Positions 17,301 through 25,995 of a stretch of 42,329 nucleotides of DNA are shown here, piece after piece. The notes under the pieces were generated by a model. It was not told the origin of the DNA. It ran no database searches and saw only the letters and a program-made list of their open reading frames with translations. Source of the DNA: a virus. The translations under genes and the position numbers were made by a program. Where the stretch lies: IMG/VR virus record IMGVR_UViG_3300031963_000323, positions 1 through 42,329 of that record; one strand, 5' to 3'. The first letter of the stretch is position 1. Every line of letters starts with the position of its first letter.

Positions 17301-17632
17301 CAATATTTATAATATGTATCAATGCCAGGATAGTACGTCCTAAAATTTAAAGGATATTCAATTTTCTTAGGGTCTTTCCAAGTATTGAGGGCTACGTCTC
17401 CGAATATTCCATATTTTACTCCCGCCCCTAGAGGTCTAAATGGTTTGATAACAGAGGAAGCTGGAAATAATTTCTGATAAGGCTTAGCACCATCTGATCT
17501 AACATAATCTGAACCAACTACAGTAATATTATCTACCATTGAGTTCATATTATATTCAATAGTACAACCTACATTAGTTTGAATTGTAGTATTTTGCTCT
17601 ATTAATGTTTTAACTACTGGAGACGAAATCAT
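14390..17632 (-). CDS. Large tail-tip/central tail protein with LamG-like insert
   Basis: The 1080-residue protein lies directly after the distal-tail-like gene, the usual place of the siphovirus tail-associated/tip protein. Residues 1-230 include a carbohydrate-binding-like beta domain (TWQVYKEGDALLAEG). Residues 230-500 contain a hub-like fold (YEKVKQGTFYIDNWSTSEFG, SLDALDGAKFLQD). About 640-860 looks like a LamG/jelly-roll insert (GMGFFTSANGLDGYYIKLE). The C-terminus (SVGDIVTINYPSNGLDGTQK) resembles gp27/tip hub C-termini. The ATG overlaps the previous TAA by one base (TAATG) with GAAGAGG as ribosome binding site. No lysozyme or peptidase motif was found. Confidence 0.8.
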   Translation of the reverse strand: MISSPVVKTLIEQNTTIQTNVGCTIEYNMNSMVDNITVVGSDYVRSDGAKPYQKLFPASSVIKPFRPLGAGVKYGIFGDVALNTWKDPKKIEYPLNFRTYYPGIDTYYKYWVSQKGTGANITITYPQAVLTNKVIVRFEISHSIPGTWQVYKEGDALLAEGTSAAIKPFTTNGTKNYDAGTLTLYYNGTAWTTTEPSTLAAPVSITALKLVTSGVTSAHVGVIEVSPRWVADLTDHIVGLSISQESSTSADDILPVGKVSANSASMDLVSYESSRKIITYEKGTAFNASNLYMYKSAELKPYIKVYYSGAPYTDSKGQYEKVKQGTFYIDNWSTSEFGEISLDALDGAKFLQDVSCPGMVSKDSTSVGIIRRMLDNIGFTNYDIKYKTDITGKITDTSILSPFYWWTDDGESVWNAIQELCRDSQMVATFDENNILQFYTRDYLFSQSDAHWNFKYSKDGSILPNIISLQKRDLPAVNQVKVLWSPVTSSQLIGDGQPLWKSGSAYLGAYSLSTDIPASTSGGGAGTEMSLIPITVNQDLKQIIYNYAGYLVIDSEIIEYDAIEYQYANQQLVNTKVWITQISDLQKIANDITTTLPANEAISQTGKVRIKSRGAFGTAAVAHAKTGSVTGWNGFDNTFRSSSDNLNGTSSPSNVSQQTATIADDGSPVKSIQKSLFQITSSGSSNTKNQYSVCVKDMGIVSTGDYYNVGTGLFFKGTKDNTRASGGMGFFTSANGLDGYYIKLETTSNQAESGSDRPLSIFKVKNGVITPLKDSQEGNTKSLAYLAQGVSYKVDVRVKIQSSVVAIDVFINNFKVTAVDASDTLSPTSNVALFSNVNSTFFDYVYSIPLSQQQYTDGIIGNQYAGRFGSTTLDFLYGDKLSSGFNNTGIAGGAIDEFGTVARELLKVNIKFDSRPAFPIIPSLGLNQFVEFLGYRLNSFGAEVYVLNNAGTFVPLDDSRFASFSVIGNTLVQSGQNEYLDKTINEFTVPEQVTFESVWIQKESDAKSLSDWIKGQWSKKQSVCELEVFSNPLISVGDIVTINYPSNGLDGTQKFIVSNINNSFDGGLSTKITTRSIYSS

Positions 17633-18135
17633 TATACCTCTTCCAGTTCAATAGAAACATTCCAGTGTGGCTGTAGACCACGTTTTACAACTGAAAAATT
17701 ACAGCCTCCAAATACCACCGTATATAGTTCTGACGATGTTGTAGCCATGTTTGGCGTATATGCAGTGCCAGATGAAGAAGTATCTGTTCCGCCTTTTGCT
17801 AAGTTAATTCTAATATTAAATTCTTTTTTACCATCATCGCTTAGATAGAAAGATCTTAAGTCTTCAGCTCCCCAGCCTCCGTCAACTGTTAATGATCTAT
17901 AAGATGGAAGCATAGTCCAAGACATTGAAAATCTACGCTTATCAGCAATATGATTTTTTCTTAAAGTTCCATTAGATGTTCTTGTAACCTTTTCAATTCT
18001 ATCTACTGATATACTAATATCTGATCTATTATGCTCAGTAACCTTGTTCCAAATTTTAGTAGTTCCTTCAGGGGTTGCAAGTAAATCCTTTGCCTCTATA
18101 TTTAAAACGGAGCCTCTAGGTAAATACATAGCCAT
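17632..18135 (-). CDS. Distal-tail-like minor tail protein
   Basis: The 167-residue protein follows the tape measure gene immediately, the position of the distal tail protein (Dit-like) in siphoviruses. It is beta-rich, with WNKVTEHNRSDISISVDRIE, a RRFSMSWTMLPSYRSLTVDG segment and a C-terminal HWNVSIELEEV strand. From memory, actinophage minor tail proteins downstream of the tape measure look like this. It is shorter than a two-domain Dit (about 250 residues). The ATG is 2 nt after the tape measure stop and has only a weak GGTG site, so it is probably coupled. Confidence 0.68.
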   Translation of the reverse strand: MAMYLPRGSVLNIEAKDLLATPEGTTKIWNKVTEHNRSDISISVDRIEKVTRTSNGTLRKNHIADKRRFSMSWTMLPSYRSLTVDGGWGAEDLRSFYLSDDGKKEFNIRINLAKGGTDTSSSGTAYTPNMATTSSELYTVVFGGCNFSVVKRGLQPHWNVSIELEEV

Positions 18136-18137
18136 TA

Positions 18138-21100
18138 TTAGGCACCAACCCTTCTACTTATTCCTTCTTTAGCATTAATCAACGCAAGCTCTCTCTTGAA
18201 GCTATTTAGAACATCATCTGCGGTTACAGTAGTTCCGTTCAAATCTATATCTATATTATATATGTTATTGCTACTTGGGCTATTAATTATATTAGCACCT
18301 ATGGTTCTAGTTCCAGTAGGGATATTATAAGAATCATTCATTTGGTCTAGCAAAGGTATTCCAAACTTTTGAGTTGCCGCCGCATTAAGAACATACTCGC
18401 CATTTGAAAGCATTGCTGGAATTGAATCAGATGTAGCCGTTCCTGCACCCCAGACTCCGCCCTGAGATCCGCTACCATATTTTCTAATAGCCCCGCCCTT
18501 GTATTTACGTGCTGACATTTCTGAAGGAATAACACCTTCAAACTTTTGAGCAACAGCTTGATGGCCAAATCCAATTTTTTCTTTTACTTTATATTTTCTT
18601 CCGTAAGTATCTATAAATTCATCTCCAGGCTCTAGACCCTCTGCCTTCATAATAGCTTTCTTTGCATCATCTGTTAGCATTCCACCAGAATAGGCTTTCT
18701 TTACATCCCCACTTGCTCCGCCTTTTACAAGAGCCGCAGACATTGCTGCATCATTACCCTTATAATCTCTTAACTTACCATCATTAATTTTATCTGTTAA
18801 AATAGTTACTTCTTCGGCATTAATTCCATTTTTAAGAGCAGTGGTAAGTTCTGATACAACATCCTTTGCTGGTGTTTTAATTCCTAGTTTTTTACCGAGC
18901 TCATCTAGACCACTTAGCGCTGCCTGATATTCTTTAGTATTTTTAAAGTTAACATCTGTTAAATACTTAAACATTGTTGTATTTAGATTTTGAGTATATT
19001 CTTGTAGTTTAGTATTATAGTCATTAGCTTTATTTCTAAGATCAGAAAGGCTATCTCCAGCAAGTGCCGCTTTCTTTGCAGCAGCTTCATTCTTAGCAGT
19101 AATAGCATCAAGTGCATCCTGAAGAGGCTTAACATCAATTTCTGCTTTAGCAATAATTGCTTCTTCTGCAGCCTTACGATTAGCATCATTCATTAACTGC
19201 TCAATTGTCATTTGCTCTTCAGCATATGAAGACATGTTGCCTTGAATCAATGCCTGCTGAGCTCTTAGTTGAGCTTTCTGAATTTCTAGCTGAGTATTTT
19301 CTGCCTCAGTTGCTTTACGAATTCCTTCAATTTTTTCCTGAGCGGCTTTTTTAATATCTGCAATTTGTTTTTGTAACCTAGCTGCTTCTTCTTTAGCATT
19401 ATATTGAGCTTTTACAGATTGACCCCTTTGAGCTTTTTCAAGGTCTTTAATTCTGTTTGTCATCTTCTTATACTCTGCATTTGCACTTGCAACAGCAGGA
19501 TTAAGTTGAACCTGAGCCTTTACTATTTCATTTAAAGATAATGCAGCAATTGCTGCTTCTCCAGACATTGTCTCAAAGTCTAGAGCTACGCCCTGAATAA
19601 TCAATCTATATTTAGCCCATGCGCTAGATAATGTATCTGTATTGTTTAACATTTGAGCAAGTAGCGGATCTGTTTTGCCTAGCTCATTAATAACATCTTT
19701 GGATAGATTTGCTTGCTTGCCAAATGATTCATTTATTTTTTCTAGCTTCTGCTGTATTGCATTTCCAACATCATCAGCACTAGCTTTTCCTGCTGCACCT
19801 AATTCTTTTTGTTTTGATATGGTCTCTTCTAAAGTAGCGTCCATTGCCATAAATGTACTATGTAGTGCTCTAGCTTGAGATTCAGCATCTCCTGTTTTCA
19901 TTGCAGCTTCAAATGTTTTTACTGTTTGAGCTGATGCCTGTTCCATATTTTGAATGCTCTGGAATGCATTAGAACTAATTGCTTGTGCAGCCATGTTAGC
20001 ATTTTCAGACTGCTTAATCATTGTAAATATCTTAGCAGTAGCAACTTCTGCAGAATCTCCTGCAGCCATAAATTGTGCCTTTAATTGAATAGCAACATTT
20101 CCAACATCTTTTCTGTCTGTCTGACTAAACAATTCTATATAGCTACCCATAGTTGACTTGACTTGCTCTTTGAGCTTCTTGTATTGCTCAATTGTCATAT
20201 TCATTGGAACGTTAGCCTTTGTCATGCTTTCATAAATCATCATGTTTCGTTCTTTTAATGCTTTAGCATCTTCAATAGCATCTTTTATCTTAGCATTATA
20301 ATCTGTGTATTTAAATCCTGCCTTTTCAGCTGCTGCTGCATCTAAACCAAAAGCCAGTCTGCCTGTCTCTAAGGCCTTTGCTTTCTCTCTTTGCATCTTT
20401 ACGAATAAGCCTATACCAGCTGTTAATGTGGTAATTGCTATTCCTAGAGGGCTAGTAAATCTTAGTAATGTTGCAAATCCTTTTAGTACGGGACCGAAGA
20501 CTCTAGCGATTCCACCCAAATTACCAGCAACCCTAGATGATGCTGTAGCTAAATTATTTAATGGACCAATTGGTGTCTTTAGCTTAGCCGCAGTTTCAGG
20601 ACCAAATGTTTTATCTAATCCTCTTGAAACCATTCCTCCGCCACGACCACCCATTCCGCCAAAGCCCATCATAGATCCAACTATAGATGAACCCATAGAT
20701 ATTGCTGATCCCAATCCACCACCTATTTGGTTTCCTATCATCTGACCGCCTAAACCAACTGCAAGACCGCCAAGCATTGGTCTTACAAATCCGCCACGGC
20801 GAACATCAACTGCTCCTTCTTGTAAACCTAATGTTTGATCTAAATTATATCCAGCATTCATTAGGGCAAGAGCTCCAGCATTTCCACGAGTTGCTGTCTT
20901 TGTTACAACAGACTCTCCTGGTTCAAGTAGGGCTGGTATTGTGTCTCCGCCACCATATCCTGGAAGATTTGTTACACCCTTCTGATGCCTTCCAACATTC
21001 TTTGCAAAGTTAGTTGGATCGCTGGCATGCAAGAACATCTCGTCTTGTGTCCCTCTAAATTCAGTATTAGGAATAACTATTTTATTTCCGCTTGCATCTG

Positions 21101-24100
21101 TTAATCTAATTACTTTATAAGAGGTACTTCTTCTTGATAAATTTGTATTTATTGGACTCTTTGAGCTAAACTGTTTCCAAAGTGAAAGTATCTCTTTATC
21201 GCCCTTAAACGCCATTCCAATTACTTTATTGGATTCTGTCCAATAAGGATTTGTAGCGTCACCTATAAATTCTTTAGCTGAAACTTTATTAACATAATTT
21301 GTAGAAATTTGTCCCAGTAGTTCGTCAGCTTGTCTTGGGCTTATCTTGCCACTTCTAACAAGTGCTTTTATGAAGGCATCTGTGCCACCTCTAACGACAC
21401 CGTTACCTGCTGCCAATATTGATTGTAGGTAGGGGCCTGTAGGCATTGTGCCTGCTGTTAAAAGAGCATTAGCGCTCTCTCTTGTATATCCTGGAATTTC
21501 TTTACCATATACTCCAGACACACTCTTAAACTTATATGCACCTTGTTTTGCTCTAGATGATAGCAAGCCTATCTTTTGAGCTACGGCTTTTCCTAAAACT
21601 AATCCAGCTCCAACGATTCCTCTAGCATATTTTTGAACTCCAACCACACCGTTTGAAAGTTTTTTAGGAACTGTTGTTTCAATATTATATCCAGCACCAG
21701 ATGTTCTAACCCCAAGTGCTCCTGCTACTTTATTTATAAAATCTCTAGTCTTACCCTTTTTGAAAAGCTCTCTCATATTAGATTTACCGCTAGCATCTAC
21801 TACTGGTTGATTTAATGTAGGAACCATAGTTGGATTAATTGTTCTACCCATTGCCGCCGCCTGAGTTCCAACTGCTGAAGCAATCATTCTTTCTGTTTCT
21901 AAGTTAAGGGCAATTATTTTTGCCTTTGCTGCTTCTACAGTCATTTTGCCTGCACGTAATTCGGCAACAATCATTGCAGATTCTCTTGCAGCATTATCTG
22001 TCAGCTTAGATACAACTGGCAAAATATCATCGAACTGCATCATGAAATCTTTACTTACAACACCCGTAGCAACAATTTGTTTCTTTAACGCCTCTATTTC
22101 TGCCTTTGACTGCATTGCAAGTGTTGCCATCATTGCATGCCATCTTGCAGCTTCTCCAGAAACTATACCAGTTGAAACTCCGCCAACTGTTGTTAAGCCA
22201 GGAACATTTGGCAATTGATCATTCATGTAAATCTGTGGATTTTGACCAATCTTCTGATTAACTGGACCAGATCCTGGAACCATTCCAAACATAGTTTGTG
22301 CAAGTCTTTCCTGCTCTGTCATTCCAGATCTTGGAACCATATGAGAACTTGCCCTACTTCCCATAGGACCCGCTAGTGGGTGTTGTGGATTAACTACTCT
22401 TTGTCCGCCTGCTCCAACAACTAAATTACCAGCCATTGTTGTTACTGCTGGATTTACAGACATTGACCCAGCCTTGGCCTTTTGTTCTAATAGTGCAAAC
22501 TCATCCAATAAATTTCTTAATGCTTGTTGTAATACTGCTGCTGCTTTAGCATCACTATAAAATGATTGTTCAACTAATCTACCAGCTTTTTCTGCCGCCA
22601 ACATTTCTGGTGTTAGATATTTCCAGCCTTCTCCACCCTTTAGGAATGCCTTCATGTGGAAAGCTCCCTTTAATAAATATCCAAAGAAGTTTGCAAGTAC
22701 ACCAGTTAACATAATTACTGGACCGATGATTGCTGTGATTCCACCTGCTAAAGCTAATATTTGTTTTACTGGACCTGGCAAATTATTTGCAAATTGAACT
22801 ACTTTGTCAATTACTTGAATAAGCACTGTATTAATAGTTAAAAACTGTTCGCCTACTTCTGCTAGAGAAGCTCTTAGGCTTTCTATTGCTCTACGATATT
22901 TACCAGAAGCAGATTCTGTTACGGCTGCTAATTCTCGATCAGCTACTGAAGCTAAATCCGAAGAGGATGCTTTCATTAAATCTAAAACTTGCAAGGTCTG
23001 AGATCCTTGACGACCTAAGTTTTCAAACAAAGCATTCAGTCTTGAGAATTGAAACTTACCAAACAACTGCTCAATAGCCTGTTGTTTTTGTAGAGGATCT
23101 AAATTATCTAGTGCCCCTTGTAATGCCATTAATGTGCCAGTTAAATTACCAGCGTTATTATTTACAATTCCTAAAAGATCTATACCTAGAGCTTGAAATT
23201 TACCTACTGCAACGTCTGTTGGGTTAATTAAAGAGGCAAGTGCTGACTTTAGAGCGTTTGCACCCTCTGATGCATTAATACCGCCTTCACGCATAGCAGT
23301 TAAATAAAGTGCTAAGTCTTGTACGCTTCCGCCCAATCCTTGAATTACTGGACCAGCTTTTGGAATAGCTTCCACTAAATCATTAAGAGTTGTAGAAGTT
23401 TGGTTTTCAACTGCGTTAAGGAAGTTAATAGATTCAGATAATTGATCTGTGTTTTGTTTAAACGCTGACTGAATAGCTAAAGTTGCCTTCATAGCCTCTT
23501 GACGATCTACTTCACCAAGTACTGCTAATCTTGTTGTTTCCTTAATAGATCCTAAAAGCTCGTCACCAGTTTTACCAGTTGCTGCAATATCAGCGGCTAA
23601 ACCAATTGTTTCTTTAAATGAAACACCCATTGCTGAAGAAATTTCTTTTGCAGTAGCAGATACTTCATCTCTGACTCTGCCCAATTCTGCTGCTGATGTT
23701 CCTGCAACATCTCCATAAACCTTAGTTAAACGAACTAACTCTTGATCAGCTTCTCTAAATGCTTTAGCTGCTTGTGCTCCAAATGCTACAAGCGGAACTG
23801 TTAAGCCAACAGTTAACTGGCGACCAGCCCACTGAGTATTCTTACCCCAGTTAATAAGTTGTCCAGCGCCATCCTGGATAACCTTGTTCATGATTTGTAG
23901 CTCTTGTCTTGCTATTGCTGTCTTGTTTTTTATTTCATCCAGACCTCGTGGAACATGCACATTGAATTGCATTAGTCCCTGTGCGTTTCTGCCTAGTGGT
24001 TGTAATATCGAGTTCTGTAAAGCTACTTGCTGTTTTGCTAAGTCTCTTATAAGACCGCCAGATGTTCTAGCATGGTCTCTAAATGTATTAAAATATTGAC

Positions 24101-24371
24101 TTAATTTTAGCTTTCCGCCATCAAGATTTTTACCAAATTTTTCTACATCTGATTGGAGACTTACAAAGTGTGTTGAGAATTGACCAGTGCTTCTTAATGT
24201 ATCCGCAAATGATCTATTCATGACGGCAATTTGATTTGCCATCATCTTATTGGAGTTAGCTAATTGTTCCTGTAATTTAGATAGGCTGGCAGTAACCTTA
24301 TGCACATCGGCAATAAGAGCTGAGAAGTCGGCATTAGCGACTATTCGGGTACTGATTGTTTCGTCAGCCAT
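18138..24371 (-). CDS. Tail tape measure protein
   Basis: At 2077 residues this is by far the longest gene. It sets tail length (about 0.15 nm per residue, so roughly 300 nm) and helps DNA ejection. Residues about 200-400 match the TP901-type tape-measure core (SATAKEISSAMGVSFKETIG, GLAADIAATGKTGDELLG, MREGGINASEGANALKSALA). Hydrophobic segments lie at about 530-565 and 1275-1300, after a Gly/Met-rich stretch. Long coiled-coil helices fill about 1310-1800. Two IPA(L/M)L..GE motifs flank this region, at about 1135 and 2005. No lytic domain is evident. It follows the GT chaperone stop by 11 nt, with a distant AAGGGAG site. Confidence 0.95.
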   Translation of the reverse strand: MADETISTRIVANADFSALIADVHKVTASLSKLQEQLANSNKMMANQIAVMNRSFADTLRSTGQFSTHFVSLQSDVEKFGKNLDGGKLKLSQYFNTFRDHARTSGGLIRDLAKQQVALQNSILQPLGRNAQGLMQFNVHVPRGLDEIKNKTAIARQELQIMNKVIQDGAGQLINWGKNTQWAGRQLTVGLTVPLVAFGAQAAKAFREADQELVRLTKVYGDVAGTSAAELGRVRDEVSATAKEISSAMGVSFKETIGLAADIAATGKTGDELLGSIKETTRLAVLGEVDRQEAMKATLAIQSAFKQNTDQLSESINFLNAVENQTSTTLNDLVEAIPKAGPVIQGLGGSVQDLALYLTAMREGGINASEGANALKSALASLINPTDVAVGKFQALGIDLLGIVNNNAGNLTGTLMALQGALDNLDPLQKQQAIEQLFGKFQFSRLNALFENLGRQGSQTLQVLDLMKASSSDLASVADRELAAVTESASGKYRRAIESLRASLAEVGEQFLTINTVLIQVIDKVVQFANNLPGPVKQILALAGGITAIIGPVIMLTGVLANFFGYLLKGAFHMKAFLKGGEGWKYLTPEMLAAEKAGRLVEQSFYSDAKAAAVLQQALRNLLDEFALLEQKAKAGSMSVNPAVTTMAGNLVVGAGGQRVVNPQHPLAGPMGSRASSHMVPRSGMTEQERLAQTMFGMVPGSGPVNQKIGQNPQIYMNDQLPNVPGLTTVGGVSTGIVSGEAARWHAMMATLAMQSKAEIEALKKQIVATGVVSKDFMMQFDDILPVVSKLTDNAARESAMIVAELRAGKMTVEAAKAKIIALNLETERMIASAVGTQAAAMGRTINPTMVPTLNQPVVDASGKSNMRELFKKGKTRDFINKVAGALGVRTSGAGYNIETTVPKKLSNGVVGVQKYARGIVGAGLVLGKAVAQKIGLLSSRAKQGAYKFKSVSGVYGKEIPGYTRESANALLTAGTMPTGPYLQSILAAGNGVVRGGTDAFIKALVRSGKISPRQADELLGQISTNYVNKVSAKEFIGDATNPYWTESNKVIGMAFKGDKEILSLWKQFSSKSPINTNLSRRSTSYKVIRLTDASGNKIVIPNTEFRGTQDEMFLHASDPTNFAKNVGRHQKGVTNLPGYGGGDTIPALLEPGESVVTKTATRGNAGALALMNAGYNLDQTLGLQEGAVDVRRGGFVRPMLGGLAVGLGGQMIGNQIGGGLGSAISMGSSIVGSMMGFGGMGGRGGGMVSRGLDKTFGPETAAKLKTPIGPLNNLATASSRVAGNLGGIARVFGPVLKGFATLLRFTSPLGIAITTLTAGIGLFVKMQREKAKALETGRLAFGLDAAAAEKAGFKYTDYNAKIKDAIEDAKALKERNMMIYESMTKANVPMNMTIEQYKKLKEQVKSTMGSYIELFSQTDRKDVGNVAIQLKAQFMAAGDSAEVATAKIFTMIKQSENANMAAQAISSNAFQSIQNMEQASAQTVKTFEAAMKTGDAESQARALHSTFMAMDATLEETISKQKELGAAGKASADDVGNAIQQKLEKINESFGKQANLSKDVINELGKTDPLLAQMLNNTDTLSSAWAKYRLIIQGVALDFETMSGEAAIAALSLNEIVKAQVQLNPAVASANAEYKKMTNRIKDLEKAQRGQSVKAQYNAKEEAARLQKQIADIKKAAQEKIEGIRKATEAENTQLEIQKAQLRAQQALIQGNMSSYAEEQMTIEQLMNDANRKAAEEAIIAKAEIDVKPLQDALDAITAKNEAAAKKAALAGDSLSDLRNKANDYNTKLQEYTQNLNTTMFKYLTDVNFKNTKEYQAALSGLDELGKKLGIKTPAKDVVSELTTALKNGINAEEVTILTDKINDGKLRDYKGNDAAMSAALVKGGASGDVKKAYSGGMLTDDAKKAIMKAEGLEPGDEFIDTYGRKYKVKEKIGFGHQAVAQKFEGVIPSEMSARKYKGGAIRKYGSGSQGGVWGAGTATSDSIPAMLSNGEYVLNAAATQKFGIPLLDQMNDSYNIPTGTRTIGANIINSPSSNNIYNIDIDLNGTTVTADDVLNSFKRELALINAKEGISRRVGA

Positions 24372-24382
24372 TTATATTCAAA

Positions 24383-25047
24383 CTACTCCCTTGAGTATCC
24401 TAGTCCTTCACCAATTCCAAAACCAGCTTGTGCTGCGAATCTTCCTTGTAGCGAAACAACGTCGTTGCTAGTAGCATTTATTCCTGCTGCTCTCAACTGT
24501 ATGTCTTCGAAACTAGAACCCTCCTTTTTATTTTCTTTGTACTCACCTATATCTACTCCCTTTAAAGATGCAAAGAACTTTTTGTCTTCATGATCTTTTT
24601 TCTTTAAAGCCTGTAAAGTATTTATAAGCTCTGGCATTGATAAATTTTCTTCCAGTTCATCATAATTTTTCCAATGTCCAAGTAAGAAAACTTCTCCTTC
24701 TAAAGCGGCTAAATCTAGTTCTGACCAGCCAGAACCGCTGCCGCTAGTAGGTTTGGGTCGTCAAGTTTAATTCCTCCGCAAACTTCAAGGATGCGGTTCA
24801 TAGTTGGTACGTCGATAGCATCTTCAAATGCTTCTCTGTCTGCTACTAATTCTGGTAGCTGCTTTTCTAGTGCGATTGCACATGCATCAATTAGGATGTT
24901 TAAAGTTTCATCCTCTGTCTGAGACTCTGCTGTCTTCTTAATTGCTATCATGAACTTACGAAGTTCTTTAATTGATAGAGGCTTTAACTTTACTACTGCC
25001 CCATTTTGTAGAGTAATTTCTTCTACGTTATATACTGTTGTTGCCAA
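24383..25047 (-). CDS. Tail assembly chaperone GT fusion made by -1 frameshift
   Basis: A ribosome reading the G gene that slips back one base at the heptamer CCCAAAC (24757-24751) enters a frame that stays open to 24383, giving a fusion of about 221 residues. The extension runs PTSGSGSGWSELDLAALEG and then contains LLGHWKNYDELEENL and MPELINTLQAL. These resemble the T part of lambda-like G/GT chaperones. G and GT bind the tape measure protein and recruit major tail protein. The frame has no good start of its own before the ATG at 24637. The order major tail, G, GT, tape measure is canonical. The fusion is inferred from sequence, not from protein data. Confidence 0.85.
24715..25047 (-). CDS. 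Tail assembly chaperone G
   Basis: The 110-residue unshifted product contains NGAVVKLKPLSIKELRKF, typical of siphovirus tail assembly chaperones of the G/gp24 type. A helical body (LIDACAIALEKQLPEL, MNRILEVCGG) follows. It ends at a TAG shortly after the slippery heptamer. The frame opens at a TTG at 25074, but the TTG at 25047 is preferred. It follows a perfect AGGAGG with 6-nt spacing, while the earlier one has no site. TTG starts are common in high-GC Gram-positive phages. The chaperone acts in the cytoplasm during tail assembly and is not in the virion. Confidence 0.88.
   Translation of the reverse strand: MATTVYNVEEITLQNGAVVKLKPLSIKELRKFMIAIKKTAESQTEDETLNILIDACAIALEKQLPELVADREAFEDAIDVPTMNRILEVCGGIKLDDPNLLAAAVLAGQN
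24751..24757 (-). promoter_or_regulatory. -1 ribosomal frameshift slippery site CCCAAAC
   Basis: The minus strand reads C CCA AAC in the G frame, an exact X-XXY-YYZ heptamer, 34 nt before the G stop codon. After slippage the P- and A-site tRNAs pair with CCC AAA. It lies where almost all siphovirus G/GT genes have their slip site. No stable downstream hairpin is obvious, as in several other phages. Confidence 0.82.
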
Positions 25048-25076
25048 TTTAATCCTCCTAGGATCTACTCTCAATC

Positions 25077-25105
25077 ATTATACTAAAAATAATATACTAA
25101 TACAA
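25077..25105 (-). promoter_or_regulatory. Promoter for the tail assembly genes
   Basis: A perfect -10 TATAAT (25082-25077) lies 17 nt after a weak -35 TTGTAT (25105-25100) on the minus strand. It follows directly after the terminator that ends the major tail gene. The predicted start would be about 25070, giving a leader of about 20 nt with the AGGAGG site of the G gene. Confidence 0.5.
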
Positions 25106-25132
25106 CCAGAAAGCCCCCAATTTCTTGGGGGC
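25106..25132 (-). terminator. Intrinsic terminator after the major tail protein gene
   Basis: A perfect 8-bp stem GCCCCCAA/TTGGGGGC with loop GAAA is followed on the minus strand by TTTCTGG. The GC-rich stem and GNRA loop make it strong, although the T tract is short. It lies 20 nt past the major tail stop and resembles the hairpin after the capsid gene, so it probably keeps tail-tube mRNA separate and abundant. Confidence 0.75.
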
Positions 25133-25152
25133 CTTGGTAATTAATTACTTAA

Positions 25153-25875
25153 TTATACTACCAATACACGGTCAATAATCTTACCGTATTCTTGTCCTTC
25201 GTAGCCGCTCATAGCGGTTGGAAGGAGACGGAATGTTACTGGGAATGTAGTTGGGGCTGATCTTGCCAATGTGAAAGCTGATTGCTGCACTGACAAAACA
25301 CGACGTGCATAATATACACGCTCTGTCTGTGATCCTGCTGCTGTTGGTGCTTGACCAACTGCAATAAGCTGACGCTCTGTTGGTGCGATACCAAGAGCTC
25401 CAGCTGCTAGACCTAGAGTGTCCTTCTTTGTATTTCCTGTACCTGATGAAATGATTGTATTGTTTTGTGAAATTGTTGAAGTGTTAGCTGGATCGTCTGG
25501 TTGTCCGAATACAACTAGAACGTTCTCTAGTGTACCTTCTGACATTTCAGTTGCGATCATAACCTCCATCGCTGACTTGAACAGCTTTGCTGTATCAAGA
25601 AGCTGGTCGACAGTTACTGAATCATATGTTGGATTGTATGTAATCTGCAAACCGTTATTGGTAAAACCTACGTTTCTGTAATAGAAAGTACCAGAGTCAA
25701 CTGCGTTAAGTGTAGTTGTATAGGATGTTCCTGTAGCAAATGCACCTGCGTTTGTTGTACCTGGCTCTGAGTTCTCGTATGTTGCGTATCCTGCTGATGT
25801 TGAATCGATATTCGAAATAAACAATGGGGATGCACCTACGAGAATGTTTTTAGCATTACCTGCGTTTTGTGCCAT
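25153..25875 (-). CDS. Major tail (tube) protein
   Basis: The 240-residue protein polymerises into the tail tube. It begins MAQNAGNAKNILVGASPLFI, typical of actinophage and Gram-positive siphovirus major tail proteins, whose mature N-terminus folds onto the tube. It then has alternating beta strands (TFYYRNVGFTNNGLQITYNP, FPVTFRLLPTAMSGYEGQEY) and ends KIIDRVLVV. The ATG follows one of the strongest ribosome binding sites in the window (AGGAGGTGG). It has its own probable promoter and is followed by a strong terminator, as expected for a protein needed in hundreds of copies. It lies between the tail terminator and the G chaperone genes. Confidence 0.88.
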   Translation of the reverse strand: MAQNAGNAKNILVGASPLFISNIDSTSAGYATYENSEPGTTNAGAFATGTSYTTTLNAVDSGTFYYRNVGFTNNGLQITYNPTYDSVTVDQLLDTAKLFKSAMEVMIATEMSEGTLENVLVVFGQPDDPANTSTISQNNTIISSGTGNTKKDTLGLAAGALGIAPTERQLIAVGQAPTAAGSQTERVYYARRVLSVQQSAFTLARSAPTTFPVTFRLLPTAMSGYEGQEYGKIIDRVLVV

Positions 25876-25962
25876 ATTGTGTTTCCACCTCCTGGAATTC
25901 TTTGGTTATTAAATTGTAAATCTAAAAATCTTGGCTGGCTAGGCCTCTTCCCTCTTGGTACA

Positions 25963-25991
25963 ATTTTAGTCCATTAAGAGTAAAAAGGCAA
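25963..25991 (-). promoter_or_regulatory. Candidate promoter for the major tail gene
   Basis: The 120 nt gap before the major tail gene contains -35 TTGCCT (25991-25986) and, 17 nt on, -10 TAAAAT (25968-25963) on the minus strand. It would give an untranslated leader of about 80 nt including the AGGAGGTGG site. Both boxes differ from consensus, so this is a moderate match. Nothing else recognisable is in this gap. Confidence 0.35.
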
Positions 25992-25995
25992 ACCC

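Noticed and set aside
20305-20745. 146-residue plus-strand open frame inside the tape measure gene
   Set aside because: It is antisense to a Gly/Ala-rich part of the tape measure protein, giving a Pro/Ala-rich artefact; no ribosome binding site.
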